Made by a program: the position numbers and the translations under genes. The notes beneath the pieces were generated by a model. It saw only the letters and a list, made by a program, of their open reading frames with translations, was not told the DNA's origin and ran no database searches. A DNA stretch of 34,643 bases from Bacteroidia bacterium (GTDB lineage Bacteria > Bacteroidota > Bacteroidia > Bacteroidales > Azobacteroidaceae): positions 1 to 34,643 of the forward strand of contig BNTT01000019.1 in NCBI GenBank assembly GCA_025996815.1, given 5' to 3'. This document shows positions 1 through 9,323 of this stretch, in pieces. The first letter of the stretch is position 1; each line of letters starts with the position of its first letter.

Positions 1-2
1 GG

Positions 3-278
3 ACGGGGTTTGCATTTGTTGCCCGCCAAAAGCATTTTCAGGTTGGCGACAAAGATTATTACACCGATTTGATTCTCTACAATATTAAACTCCACGCATA
101 TTGGGCAGTGAGTTCATCTTTTCCGCGGCACAGCAATAAGCCAATGGGCGTGAGCGATTATCAACTGAGCAAGGCAATTCCCGAAGAATTGAAATCTGCC
201 CTGCCATCCATTGAAGCAGTAGAGCAAGAATTGTCGCAAGTGCTTGAACAGAAATGGGCATTACAAACTAAACTCTAA
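3..278 (+). pseudogene. DUF1016/YhcG-type PDDEXK nuclease, 3' fragment with internal deletion
   Basis: The reading frame is open from base 3 and is cut by the window edge, so the start is unseen. Its residues TGFAFVARQKHFQVGDKDYY, then TDLILYN, match the nuclease core of the DUF1016 (YhcG) family, and the end (GVSDYQLSKAIPEELKSALP) matches that family's C-terminus. In intact relatives the strand after LHAY carries the catalytic E-x-K, followed by about 60 residues that include the FxPExxGQ region. Here LHAY runs straight into WAVSSSFPRHSNKP and then the C-terminal motif, so the E-x-K and what follows it are missing. The family is known from restriction-modification and defence-linked loci, where it acts as a DNA nuclease. 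This copy should be catalytically dead. It ends 5 bases before prfA and may only serve as that gene's transcribed leader. Confidence 0.75.
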
Positions 279-283
279 AAAAA

Positions 284-1363
284 ATGGACACATTATTGGA
301 AAAATTGAGCACATTGGTGCTCCGCTTTGAGGAAATCGGGAAACTTATCACCGACCCGGATGTTATTGCGGATATGAAGCGGTATGTCAAACTCAACAAG
401 GAATATCGCGAGTTGGAGAAAATTGCACAGGCTCGCGACACCTATCAACGCATGTTGTCTAATCTCGACGAGGCGAAAGACATTTTGAATACCGAGAATG
501 ACCCCGAAATGCGCGAATTGGCGAAGGCGGAAATAAGCGAGTTGGAGCCGAAAATTCCGGAGATGGAAGAAACTATCAAACTGTTGCTTATCCCCACCGA
601 CCCCGAAGACGGTAAAAATGTGGTGATGGAAATTCGTGGCGGCACCGGCGGCGATGAGGCTGCCATTTTTGCGGGCGATTTGTTCAAGATGTATTCGCAC
701 TACATCGAATCGAAAGGGTGGAAAATGCAGGTGACGAGTTTCAGCGAAGGCACGCTTGGCGGCTACAAGGAAATCGTGTTTGAAGTTACGGGCGACAATG
801 TTTATGGCACATTGAAATACGAATCGGGCGTACACCGTGTTCAGCGGGTGCCGGCGACCGAAACGCAGGGGCGCGTGCACACTTCGGCGGCAACGGTGGC
901 GGTGCTGCCCGAAGCCGAAGAGGTGGATGTGGAAATCAACCCCGCCGACTTGGAAATTCAAACGGCACGTTCGAGTGGTGCCGGCGGACAAAACGTGAAC
1001 AAGGTGGAAACAAAAGTGCAGATTACACACAAGCCGACAGGTATTCAGGTGCAATGTCAGGTGACCCGTTCACAAATGGAAAACAAAGAAATGGCGATGC
1101 AAATGTTGCGCAATAAATTGTACGACATCGAACACCAAAAGTTTCTGGATGCCATTTCGTCCAAGCGCAAGACGATGGTATCTACGGGCGACCGCTCGGC
1201 GAAAATTCGCACCTACAACTATCCACAAGGGCGCGTAACCGACCATCGCATCAATTTCACCATCTACAACCTGCCGTCGTTTGTGGGTGGCGACATCCAA
1301 GCCGTCATCGACCAACTCATTATTGCCGAAAATGCGGAGCGGCTGAAAGAGAGCGAGTTATAG
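284..1363 (+). CDS. prfA: Peptide chain release factor 1 (RF1)
   Basis: RF1 recognises UAA and UAG in the ribosomal A site and triggers hydrolysis of peptidyl-tRNA. The 359-aa length is normal. The tripeptide anticodon motif PAT (in [15 protein letters not shown]) marks RF1 rather than RF2, which carries SPF. The catalytic GGQ loop is intact ([20 protein letters not shown]), and the PCRF-type helical domain fills the first third. The ATG follows an A-rich stretch with no Shine-Dalgarno, as usual in this phylum. It lies 5 bases after a broken nuclease gene, and no TAnnTTTG promoter is visible in the short gap, so it is probably read from further upstream. Its stop overlaps the 3' end of the convergent AEC transporter gene by 6 bases. 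Confidence 0.97.
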   Translation: MDTLLEKLSTLVLRFEEIGKLITDPDVIADMKRYVKLNKEYRELEKIAQARDTYQRMLSNLDEAKDILNTENDPEMRELAKAEISELEPKIPEMEETIKLLLIPTDPEDGKNVVMEIRGGTGGDEAAIFAGDLFKMYSHYIESKGWKMQVTSFSEGTLGGYKEIVFEVTGDNVYGTLKYESGVHRVQRVPATETQGRVHTSAATVAVLPEAEEVDVEINPADLEIQTARSSGAGGQNVNKVETKVQITHKPTGIQVQCQVTRSQMENKEMAMQMLRNKLYDIEHQKFLDAISSKRKTMVSTGDRSAKIRTYNYPQGRVTDHRINFTIYNLPSFVGGDIQAVIDQLIIAENAERLKESEL

Positions 1364-2305
1364 ATAGCCCCATGCCCGCAGGAAATAGATAAAAAAGAAG
1401 ATTGTAACACACGAGCAGGCGGTGGAGAGGACCACAATTTGCGCGGCGAGTTCACCGTCGTTGCCCATATTTTTTGCCATGATATAGCCCGCCATAGCGG
1501 CAGGAGTGGCAAAGAGGCTAATCAAAACCGCCAGATTTACCCCCATGAATCCCAGATAAATACAGACACCAAGTGCCAAAACGGGCACCACAATCAGCCG
1601 CAGAGCACTGACACAGATGACTTTCGTGAGATTGCCTTTGAGCGCACTGAACCGAAATTCGCCCCCCATCACAAACAATGCCAAAGGGGCGGCGGAGTTT
1701 GCCATCTGTTGCAGCGGATAGTCCACGACGTGTGGCAGTTGCACGTGAAAATAGCCTCCCAGCAGTCCGAAAAAACAGCCCAAAATCAGCGGGTTGGTCG
1801 CCATATCGCGCAGGAGTGTCTTTATGGAGAGTTTTTGTTTCCGGTCTTCCGAAAAAATCGACAAAATGACCACCGCCGCCACGTTGTAGAACGGAATCAT
1901 GATGCCCATCAGCATCGAAATGTGCGCCACAGCGGCTGAGCCGTAGATGCCTTTTGCCAGCGGCATCCCGTAAATCAAAAAATTGCTGCGATAAATGCCC
2001 TGAATGATGCTGCCGCGTTGCCCCCTGCGCTTCACCACCAGCGGCACAATCAAAAAAGAGAGCGCAATCACCACAATAATACCCACCAAACTTGCAACAA
2101 TGAGTCTGGTATTGGAAAAATCGCCCGTGTAGGACGTGCGAATGTCCTGAATCAGCATCAGCGGCAGCAAAAATTTGAACACGAAGCGATTTAATTGCCC
2201 CAAAAATGCCAGCGAGATGAAGTGTATCCGCCGCAAAATATAGCCCGTCGCCATCAGCACGAACAGCGGCGTTACCACATTAACCGAAAACATGAGATTT
2301 TCCAT
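1358..2305 (-). CDS. AEC-family (auxin efflux carrier type) transporter
   Basis: This is an integral membrane protein of about 315 aa with roughly ten hydrophobic segments. It fits the Mem_trans/AEC family, whose bacterial members are thought to move organic acids or similar small solutes. The N-terminal segment [19 protein letters not shown] and the mid-protein FVMGGEFRF and [18 protein letters not shown] are typical of the family. I start it at the ATG at 2305. A TTG twelve bases further upstream is in frame but falls inside the TACCTTTG promoter element (2315-2322), so it cannot be the start if that promoter is used. From this promoter the leader would be only a few bases, and the ATG at 2293 is an alternative start. 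The substrate is not predictable. Confidence 0.88.
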   Translation of the reverse strand: MENLMFSVNVVTPLFVLMATGYILRRIHFISLAFLGQLNRFVFKFLLPLMLIQDIRTSYTGDFSNTRLIVASLVGIIVVIALSFLIVPLVVKRRGQRGSIIQGIYRSNFLIYGMPLAKGIYGSAAVAHISMLMGIMIPFYNVAAVVILSIFSEDRKQKLSIKTLLRDMATNPLILGCFFGLLGGYFHVQLPHVVDYPLQQMANSAAPLALFVMGGEFRFSALKGNLTKVICVSALRLIVVPVLALGVCIYLGFMGVNLAVLISLFATPAAMAGYIMAKNMGNDGELAAQIVVLSTACSCVTIFFFIYFLRAWGYL

Positions 2306-2314
2306 AAGCGGGTG

Positions 2315-2322
2315 CAAAGGTA
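2315..2322 (-). promoter_or_regulatory. Promoter -7 element for the AEC transporter gene
   Basis: Reads TACCTTTG on the minus strand, the Bacteroidota TAnnTTTG consensus. It lies about 10 bases upstream of the chosen AEC start, implying a nearly leaderless mRNA. It is only 13 bases from the plus-strand element of the MFS gene, so the two promoters overlap. Confidence 0.65.
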
Positions 2323-2335
2323 CAAAAAAAAGTAG

Positions 2336-2343
2336 TACCTTTG
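2336..2343 (+). promoter_or_regulatory. Promoter -7 element for the MFS transporter-radA pair
   Basis: Reads TACCTTTG and lies 22 bases upstream of the MFS start codon. No clear TTTG is seen at the -33 position. It is divergent from, and overlaps, the promoter of the AEC gene. Confidence 0.65.
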
Positions 2344-2365
2344 CATTGTCTAAATCGAAAAAAAT

Positions 2366-3550
2366 ATGGACTCAAAAACGGAAAATAAGATATTTGGTTT
2401 TGAACGCAACATTTTTTACACAGGGCTTACGAGTTTCTTCACCGACACATCCACAAAGATGCTGTACAGCGTTATGCCGCTGTTTTTGCTGTCCATTGGG
2501 GCTTCAAAGACGACTATTGCGCTGATTGAGGGCATTGCTGAGAGCACCGCCTCGCTGGTGAAGGTCATTTCGGGCAGTTGGAGCGACAAAATTCGCCGCA
2601 ACAAGCCCTTTATGGTCATCGGATATGGCGTTACGGCAGTGGTTACGCCGCTTTATGCCTTCGTGCGGGTGCCGTTTCAGGTGCTGGCTTTGCGGTTTAC
2701 CGAGCGCATCGGCAAAGGGCTGAGAGCCGCTCCGAGGGATAGTTTGATAAGCACTTCTGTTACCAAACTTGATGCGGGGAAGAATTTTGGCTTTCACAAG
2801 GCGATGGACAATAGCGGCGCGATTTTGGGACCGCTGATTGCCTTTATCCTCCTGTCGGCGTTCCAAATCAGTTATCAAAACATCTTTTTGCTCGCCACCA
2901 TCCCCGCCGTCATTGGCGTTTTGACCATTGTGCTGTTTATCAAAGAGCCGAAAAATCCCGAAAAGCCCAAAGAGCAGGTGAAATTCAGGCTGAAATCTTT
3001 GCCGACGCGCTATTATCTGTTTTTGGCAATCATTTTTGTCTTCACGCTGGGAAATTCCGCCGATGCTTTTTTGCTGATTAAGACCACGGAAACGGGCATA
3101 CAGCAAGCCTACATCCCGTTTGTGTATATGATTTTTAATGTCGTGTCTGTGCTGTGCGCCATCCCTGTCGGCAAACTTTCCGACCGCGTGGGCAGGGGCA
3201 AACTGATAACGCTCGGATTTGTCATTTATGCCGTCGTCTATTTTTTGTTCGGCAGATACAACAACATCCACATCTTCCTCTTTTTGTTCATTTTATACGG
3301 ACTTTACAGCGCACTGGTGGACGTGAGCCAAAAGGCGATGATTTCGGACATCGTCGCTCGAGATTTGAAAGGCACGGCGTATGGCATCTACCACGCCGTT
3401 TTGGGCATCACCCTCCTGCCGGCAAGCCTCATCGCGGGGCAACTCTACGACAAAGTCAATTCCAACGCCCCGTTCTATTTCGGCGCAACGATGGCACTGT
3501 GTGCAGCCGTTTTAATGGGGATTTTCACGCTGGTTAATAGAAAAAATTAA
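2366..3550 (+). CDS. MFS transporter
   Basis: Major facilitator superfamily permease of the inner membrane, 394 aa, with about 12 hydrophobic segments. Two copies of the family's loop motif A are visible, one in each half: GSWSDKIRRNKP near residue 75 and GKLSDRVGRGKL near residue 270. These fix the two-fold MFS architecture. The cytoplasmic N-terminus is short. Substrate and direction cannot be told from sequence. The gene follows a TACCTTTG promoter, and its stop is 10 bases before radA, so the two are probably co-transcribed, although a functional link with radA is not obvious. No disruption is seen. Confidence 0.9.
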   Translation: MDSKTENKIFGFERNIFYTGLTSFFTDTSTKMLYSVMPLFLLSIGASKTTIALIEGIAESTASLVKVISGSWSDKIRRNKPFMVIGYGVTAVVTPLYAFVRVPFQVLALRFTERIGKGLRAAPRDSLISTSVTKLDAGKNFGFHKAMDNSGAILGPLIAFILLSAFQISYQNIFLLATIPAVIGVLTIVLFIKEPKNPEKPKEQVKFRLKSLPTRYYLFLAIIFVFTLGNSADAFLLIKTTETGIQQAYIPFVYMIFNVVSVLCAIPVGKLSDRVGRGKLITLGFVIYAVVYFLFGRYNNIHIFLFLFILYGLYSALVDVSQKAMISDIVARDLKGTAYGIYHAVLGITLLPASLIAGQLYDKVNSNAPFYFGATMALCAAVLMGIFTLVNRKN

Positions 3551-3560
3551 ATTAAGACAG

Positions 3561-4937
3561 ATGGCAACAAAAACAAAAACAGCATTTGTGTGCACGCAGT
3601 GTGGCAACGATTCGCCGAAATGGTTGGGCAAATGCCCCGTCTGCGGCGAGTGGAACACGTATGTGGAGGAGGTGATTAGCAAAAGTACGCCCGACAACAT
3701 CGTGCCGGCGATGTCGAATTTCGATACGTTTCACTCGAAACCCATTCTGTTGCAAGAGATTGAGACGGATGCGGAGGTGCGGATGGATATGAACGATTTG
3801 GAGTTGAACCGCGTGCTCGGCGGCGGCTTGGTGCCCGGCTCGCTGGTGCTGATTGGCGGTGAGCCGGGGATTGGGAAATCGACGCTCGTGCTGCAAACGG
3901 TGTTGAAACTGCCGCAGTACAAAACGCTGTATGTGTCCGGCGAAGAGAGTGCCAAGCAGTTGAAACTGAGGGCTGAACGGCTTAATACTTCAAGTGAAAA
4001 CTGCTACATCGTGTGCGAAACAAATTTGGAGAAAATTTTTACACATATAAATAATGTCAAACCCGATTTGGTGATTGTGGACTCCATTCAGACCGTTTTC
4101 ACCGACCGCGCCGAGTCCAGTCCGGGCAGCATCACGCAGGTCAGAGAGTGCTCGGCGGGCTTGCTGAAATTTGCCAAAGAGACCGGCACCCCAACCCTGC
4201 TCATCGGGCACATCAACAAGGACGGCAATATCGCCGGTCCAAAGGTGCTGGAACACATCGTGGACACTGTTTTGCAGTTTGAGGGCGACCAGCACTATAT
4301 GTATCGCATCCTGCGCAACATCAAAAACCGCTTCGGAAGCACCTCTGAATTAGGCATTTACGAAATGCGTCAGGACGGCTTGCGCGAGGTCAATAACCCC
4401 TCCGAATTGCTTTTGACGCAAAACCACGAGGGGCTGAGCGGCGTTGCCATCGCGGCTGCCATCGAGGGCGTGCGCCCGTTTCTAATTGAAACACAGGGAC
4501 TTGTGAGCACTGCTGCCTACGGCGTGCCGCAACGCAGCGCAACGGGCTTCGACATTCGCCGTATGAATATGCTTTTGGCGGTGTTGGAAAAGCGGGCGGG
4601 CTTCAAACTCGGTCAGAAGGACGTGTTTCTGAACATTGCCGGCGGGCTGCGGGTGAACGACCCCGCGATGGATTTGTCGGTGATTAGCGCGGTGCTTTCG
4701 TCGAGTTTGGATGTTACCATTGAGCGCGAAACGTGCGTGTGTGGCGAGGTGGGGCTATCGGGCGAAATTCGTCCCATCAATCGCATCGAGCAGCGCATCC
4801 TCGAAGCCGAAAAACTCGGCTTCAAGCGCATCATCATCCCGCAGAACAACCTTAAAGGCTTCGACATCAAGCGATTGCAGATACAAATCAAAGCCGTGAA
4901 AAAGGTGGAGGAAGCCTTCCGCGAGCTGTTTGGATGA
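3561..4937 (+). CDS. radA: DNA repair protein RadA
   Basis: RadA is a RecA-like ATPase that promotes branch migration and processing of recombination intermediates. All three parts are present in the 458 aa. The N-terminal C4 zinc finger is CTQCG...CPVCG. The RecA-type core has Walker A GGEPGIGKST and the RadA-specific KNRFGS motif (IKNRFGSTSELG). The Lon-protease-like C-terminal domain contains GLRVNDPAMDLSV and CGEVGLSGEIRP. Length and motifs are normal. It starts 10 bases after the MFS transporter gene. Its stop is 2 bases from the convergent hflX stop, leaving no room for a terminator between them. Confidence 0.97.
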   Translation: MATKTKTAFVCTQCGNDSPKWLGKCPVCGEWNTYVEEVISKSTPDNIVPAMSNFDTFHSKPILLQEIETDAEVRMDMNDLELNRVLGGGLVPGSLVLIGGEPGIGKSTLVLQTVLKLPQYKTLYVSGEESAKQLKLRAERLNTSSENCYIVCETNLEKIFTHINNVKPDLVIVDSIQTVFTDRAESSPGSITQVRECSAGLLKFAKETGTPTLLIGHINKDGNIAGPKVLEHIVDTVLQFEGDQHYMYRILRNIKNRFGSTSELGIYEMRQDGLREVNNPSELLLTQNHEGLSGVAIAAAIEGVRPFLIETQGLVSTAAYGVPQRSATGFDIRRMNMLLAVLEKRAGFKLGQKDVFLNIAGGLRVNDPAMDLSVISAVLSSSLDVTIERETCVCGEVGLSGEIRPINRIEQRILEAEKLGFKRIIIPQNNLKGFDIKRLQIQIKAVKKVEEAFRELFG

Positions 4938-4939
4938 CA

Positions 4940-6175
4940 TCACATTTCCGCTTCGCTGTAATCCTGATACAGAAAATCGTTGTAAGGGAAGCGTTCGACG
5001 TGGATTTCCTTGACTTTTTGATACAGCAGGGCTTTCAGTTCTTCGATGTTTTGGCGTTCCTGCGCGGAGATGAAGAGGCAATTTTCGTGCAGGTTGTTCA
5101 TCCACGTGCGTTTCAATTCGTCTAAGGGGATGTTTTCTTTGGTGCGCGGCGTGAGGTCGTCCGCGTCCTTTTCGATGTGCTCGAAGGCGTCTATCTTGTT
5201 GAAAACGATGATGGTGGGCTTGTCCGTTTTCGTGATGTCGTGGAGGGTTTTTGCGACCACGTCTAATTGCTCCTCGAAGGCGGGGTGTGCAATATCGACC
5301 ACGTGCACCAGCAAATCGGCTTCGCGCACCTCGTCGAGGGTCGATTTGAACGATTCGATGAGTTCGGTGGGCAGTTTGCGGATAAATCCGACCGTGTCGG
5401 TGATTAGGAAAGTGAGATTGTCGATGGTAATCTTGCGCACGGTGGTGTCGAGGGTCGCAAACAGTTTGTTTTCGGCGAACACGTCGGACTTGCTCAGCAG
5501 GTTCATCAGGGTGGATTTGCCCACATTGGTGTAGCCCACGAGTGCCACGCGGACGAGTTTGCCGCGGTTTTGTCGCTGATTGGCTTTTTGTTTGTCAATC
5601 TCTTTGAGGTCTTCTTTGAGTTTGGAAACCTTGTTGAGGATGATTCGGCGGTCGATTTCCAATTGCGTTTCGCCCGGTCCGCGCATCCGCATCCCGCCGC
5701 TGCCGGTGCCGCTTTGCCGCTCAAGGTGTGTCCACAGGCGTTTCAGGCGGGGGAGCATATAGTTGTATTGCGCCAACTCGACCTGCGTTTTGGCGTGAGC
5801 CGTTTGGGCGCGGGCGGCGAAAATGTCGAGGATGAGGCTTGTCCTGTCCATGATTTTCACTTTCAGTGCGGCTTCGATGTTGCGCAACTGCTTGGGACTC
5901 AGTTCGTCGTCGAAGATGACCATACCAATTTCGTTGTCCGCGTCTTCGGTGTAGGCTTTGATTTCCTGCAATTTCCCCGAGCCGACGAACGTGACGGGGT
6001 GGGCTTGTTCCAGCCGCTGCGTGAAGCGGCGCACGGTGCGGATGCCCGCCGTGTCAGCCAAAAAGTCGAGTTCGTCCAAGTATTCTTTGGATTTTTGCTC
6101 GTTCTGTGCGGGCGTAATCAGCCCCACGAGCACCGCGTTTTCCGTCATTGTGTCGGTGAGTATAAATTCTTTCAT
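4940..6175 (-). CDS. hflX: GTPase HflX
   Basis: HflX is a ribosome-associated GTPase, known in other bacteria to split or rescue stalled 70S ribosomes under stress. The 411-aa protein has the family's N-terminal domain (GSGKLQEIKAY, IFDDELSPKQLRNIE), the linker GPGETQLEIDRR, and G-motifs GYTNVGKSTL (G1), DTVGFIRKLP (G3) and NKID (G4). I start it at the ATG at 6175. A longer in-frame extension to 6310 exists but runs inside the upstream gene and has no family similarity. The ATG overlaps the upstream GH3 gene's TGA as ATGA, a classic coupled-translation junction, so the two are co-transcribed. Confidence 0.96.
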   Translation of the reverse strand: MKEFILTDTMTENAVLVGLITPAQNEQKSKEYLDELDFLADTAGIRTVRRFTQRLEQAHPVTFVGSGKLQEIKAYTEDADNEIGMVIFDDELSPKQLRNIEAALKVKIMDRTSLILDIFAARAQTAHAKTQVELAQYNYMLPRLKRLWTHLERQSGTGSGGMRMRGPGETQLEIDRRIILNKVSKLKEDLKEIDKQKANQRQNRGKLVRVALVGYTNVGKSTLMNLLSKSDVFAENKLFATLDTTVRKITIDNLTFLITDTVGFIRKLPTELIESFKSTLDEVREADLLVHVVDIAHPAFEEQLDVVAKTLHDITKTDKPTIIVFNKIDAFEHIEKDADDLTPRTKENIPLDELKRTWMNNLHENCLFISAQERQNIEELKALLYQKVKEIHVERFPYNDFLYQDYSEAEM

Positions 6176-9100
6176 ATATGCAGTGATTCGTAAATAATGT
6201 CCTGTATGCGCGAGCGAATTTTCAGTTCGGCGATTTTGTTGTTGGTGCGCGAGGGGTGGGTGCGGTTCGACAGGAAGATGTAAATCAGTTGGTTGTCGGG
6301 GTCTATCCAAAAGCAGGTGCCGGTGTAGCCGGTGTGTCCGTAGGCACTCGTGGGCGTGGAGAGGCTCGTAACTTGGCTCACCACTTTTTGGGTTGTAACG
6401 ATTCGCCGCTTGCCCTTTCGCGTAACATTTCTCTTTATGTGGGTCGATTTGTCGGGTTTGTCGAAGCCTAGCCCGCGGTGGCAGGTGGGGCTTTTGGTGG
6501 TTGTGAAGATTCGCGTTGTGTGTGATGAAAAATACCGTTCGCCGCCATACGTGCCGTTGTTGAGGTAGAGTTGCAGCAGTTTAGCCAGGTCGTTGGCGTT
6601 GGAAAACAGTCCGGCATTGCCCGACACGCCGCCCATAAATGCCGCCATCTCGTCGGAGGGCGAGCCAACGAGTAGTTGCCTGCGCAGAAACTCGTCTTTT
6701 TCGGTGGGCACGACAACGCTGCGGTCGAAGCGTTTCAACGGCAAAAAGCCCGTTGTGGTGGCTCCAAGGCGCGAAAAGAACGTCTCTTCGGTGTAAACGT
6801 CCAGCGGCTTGCCCGTGATGTTTTCGACGGCTTCTTTCAGGAGGATGAAATTCAAATCGCTGTAGAGATAGCCTTTGTTTTTGCGCAACACAACGGTGTC
6901 GGCAATCATCCGCACCGCGCGTTTTCCGATGTCATCGGTAACATACAAATCGTCCGCCACGCGCTTGCTGATGCCTTCTTGGGGCGTTTTCGACACCAAA
7001 GAGGGGATAAATTTGTAGTCCCCGCGCGCATACACCGACGGGGCGTATTGAATGCGGTGTGTGGCATCGCGCCGTCGTGAAAAAAGCGACCCTGTGAAAC
7101 TTTCAGGGTCGATAAGTTGTTGATAGAAAAGGAAAAACGCCGGCAGACCCGTTTGATGAAACAGCGCCTCTCGCACGGTGATGTCCTGTTTGTCGGACTG
7201 CCGAAGTTCAGGGATGTGCTTGCTCAATTTGTCCTGCAAATCCATTTTGCCCTCGTCCACCAATTTGATAATCGCCGCCAGCGTGGCTGTAGCCTTGGTG
7301 ATGGATGCCAAATCGTAGATATCCGAAGTCTCGGTGGGGCGCGCCTGTGAGTAGTCGAAATGCCCGAATGCTTCGTTGTAAACCACCACGCCCTTTTTGG
7401 CAATCAGCACCTGACAGCCGGGGAAGGCTTTTTGGTCGATGCCCTCCATCGCCACGGCGGCGATGGCGTTCAATTTGCGTTGCGACATACCCACTTCGGT
7501 CGGATGTTGGTAGGAGAGGCGCGTTTTCGCGGTGCTCAGCCCGTCGTGCCATTCATACAGCCCGTCGATGCTCACCGGCAGTTTGCCCTTGGCGGGAATG
7601 CCGCCCATGATGACCTCTGCCGCCGCTTTTTGCGCGTAGGGCGTATCCTCGTAAGCCATTATCACCGATTGCGCGGCGGCAATGCTTGTCATATATCTCG
7701 CCAGCGTGTAGGGTGAAGTGAAAAAGCACAGATGCACCTCTTTTTTCGCGCTTGCCAATGCCTGAATGACGGTCGGCACATAGCCCACCGTGGGGGCGTG
7801 AACAGCCACAACCACCCGTTTGTAGTTTTTCAACTTGTCGCTAATGGTCTGCGTGTTCGTTTTTGTCGTGAATTGAAAATAGTCGAAATCGCCGTAGAGA
7901 GCCATCGCTTTTTGAAAATCCGTTCGTGTGCTTGCGCCGAAAGATACAACGGCTAATTTCTTGTTAGCCAAATGATTAAGCGGGACGACGTTGGCTTCGT
8001 TTTTCAATAGCGTGATGGCTTCCTCGTTCAGTTTTTGTATCAGCCAGTCGGCATAGTTTGAGTTGAGGCGCGTGTTTATTCCGTCTAACTCGATGGGTTT
8101 CAGTTGGTTAAGTCCGGCGATGTATTTGTAGCGCAGGATTTTCAGACATTTGGCATCGAGGTCTTTCAGTTCAAGCCTGCCGTCGTCTAATGCTTTTTTG
8201 ATGGCTGCGATTTCCTCCTCCAATTTCACTCGTCCCAAAAGCATATCGTTGCCGGCAGCCAACGCCTCCACGCATACACTTCCGGAGCGTCCCGCGCCCT
8301 TCATTTCCAGCGCATCGGTGAGGACAAGCCCGTCAAATTCCAACTCGCCCTGCAACAGCCCGCCAATGATTGTTGGCGACAGCGATGCCGGCAAATTCGG
8401 CGTTGTGTCCAGCGCAGGCACCGCCAGATGCCCAACCATGATGCCGGAAAAACCGGCGTTGATATACTGCCTGAAAGGGTATAACTCCACCTCATCCAGC
8501 CGTTTACGCTCGTGGCGGATGATGGGCAAAGCGGCGTGCGAATCGGTGTTTGTGTCGCCGTGACCGGGGAAATGTTTGGCAACGGCAATCACGCCCTGAT
8601 TTTCCAACCCTTTGGCATACGCCAACCCGCGTGTAGCCACCTCCTGCGGGTTTTCGCCAAACGAGCGGGTGCCAATAACGGGGTTGGCGGGGTTGCTGTT
8701 CACGTCCAAATCGGGTGCAAAATTCATCTGAATGCCCATCTCGCGACATTCCCGCCCCATCTCTTCGCCATAAGAACGAATCAAATCGACATCCTGCACG
8801 GCTCCCAGCATCATATTTCGCGGAAACTGCGGCGTATTTGCCAGCCGCATCGACAGCCCCCACTCCGCATCGGAACTGATGAACAGCGGCACACGGCTCG
8901 CCTTCTGATACTGATTGACGCTCTCAACCTGCTCTCTGACATTGCCTTTGGAAAACAGCAACCCGCCGAGGTGCAACTCCCTGATATGGCTCAAAACAGC
9001 CGCCCGCGTAGCCTGAGCAGGCTCAACAGTATAAATAAACAATTGCCCGATTTTCTCATCCACCGTCATCCGGCTAAAAACCGAATCCACCCAAAGCGTC

Positions 9101-9252
9101 ATCATCTTCTTGTCCACCTGCGGCAAGGGGGCAGCCCGCAGCCCCCCGCCGCCGATAGCCGGCAAACAAAGCACCGCCACCGTCAAGACGATGTTTCGGC
9201 ATCGCTCGAAAAGACGTTGCTTGCCCCGCAATCCTCTGAATATCTTTTTCAT
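6172..9252 (-). CDS. Exported glycoside hydrolase family 3 (NagZ-like) fused to a serine beta-lactamase-type domain
   Basis: A 1026-aa two-enzyme fusion. Residues about 1-42 form a signal sequence or membrane anchor (basic start, then IVLTVAVLCLPAIGGG). The GH3 N-terminal domain follows, with the NagZ hallmark KHFPGHGDTNTDSH near residue 225, holding the His used as general acid/base in NagZ enzymes, and the aspartate nucleophile in VLTDALEM. After the GH3 C-terminal domain comes a serine hydrolase of the beta-lactamase/penicillin-binding fold with S-x-x-K (LASITKAT), Y-x-N (YSDLN) and a late HTG-type triad (HTGYTGTCF). NagZ-type GH3 enzymes cleave N-acetylglucosamine from peptidoglycan fragments, and the C-terminal domain could be an esterase, amidase or peptidase. 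The likely role is envelope peptidoglycan turnover. Such fusions are known in this phylum. The stop overlaps hflX. Confidence 0.92.
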   Translation of the reverse strand: MKKIFRGLRGKQRLFERCRNIVLTVAVLCLPAIGGGGLRAAPLPQVDKKMMTLWVDSVFSRMTVDEKIGQLFIYTVEPAQATRAAVLSHIRELHLGGLLFSKGNVREQVESVNQYQKASRVPLFISSDAEWGLSMRLANTPQFPRNMMLGAVQDVDLIRSYGEEMGRECREMGIQMNFAPDLDVNSNPANPVIGTRSFGENPQEVATRGLAYAKGLENQGVIAVAKHFPGHGDTNTDSHAALPIIRHERKRLDEVELYPFRQYINAGFSGIMVGHLAVPALDTTPNLPASLSPTIIGGLLQGELEFDGLVLTDALEMKGAGRSGSVCVEALAAGNDMLLGRVKLEEEIAAIKKALDDGRLELKDLDAKCLKILRYKYIAGLNQLKPIELDGINTRLNSNYADWLIQKLNEEAITLLKNEANVVPLNHLANKKLAVVSFGASTRTDFQKAMALYGDFDYFQFTTKTNTQTISDKLKNYKRVVVAVHAPTVGYVPTVIQALASAKKEVHLCFFTSPYTLARYMTSIAAAQSVIMAYEDTPYAQKAAAEVIMGGIPAKGKLPVSIDGLYEWHDGLSTAKTRLSYQHPTEVGMSQRKLNAIAAVAMEGIDQKAFPGCQVLIAKKGVVVYNEAFGHFDYSQARPTETSDIYDLASITKATATLAAIIKLVDEGKMDLQDKLSKHIPELRQSDKQDITVREALFHQTGLPAFFLFYQQLIDPESFTGSLFSRRRDATHRIQYAPSVYARGDYKFIPSLVSKTPQEGISKRVADDLYVTDDIGKRAVRMIADTVVLRKNKGYLYSDLNFILLKEAVENITGKPLDVYTEETFFSRLGATTTGFLPLKRFDRSVVVPTEKDEFLRRQLLVGSPSDEMAAFMGGVSGNAGLFSNANDLAKLLQLYLNNGTYGGERYFSSHTTRIFTTTKSPTCHRGLGFDKPDKSTHIKRNVTRKGKRRIVTTQKVVSQVTSLSTPTSAYGHTGYTGTCFWIDPDNQLIYIFLSNRTHPSRTNNKIAELKIRSRIQDIIYESLHI

Positions 9253-9279
9253 AAATTTACATTATTGCAAATCGCACTG

Positions 9280-9287
9280 CAAAGGTA
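9280..9287 (-). promoter_or_regulatory. Promoter -7 element for the GH3 fusion-hflX operon
   Basis: TACCTTTG on the minus strand, 28 bases upstream of the ATG at 9252. It is the only promoter-like site between the ISAs1 remnant and this gene. Confidence 0.6.
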
Positions 9288-9323
9288 GTTTATTTTTGGG
9301 GAATATGCAAGAGTGAGATTTCT

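Noticed and set aside
6176..6310. Longer HflX start at 6310
   Set aside because: The extra residues are read out of the 3' end of the GH3 gene and lack similarity; the ATGA junction at 6172-6175 is a better start.
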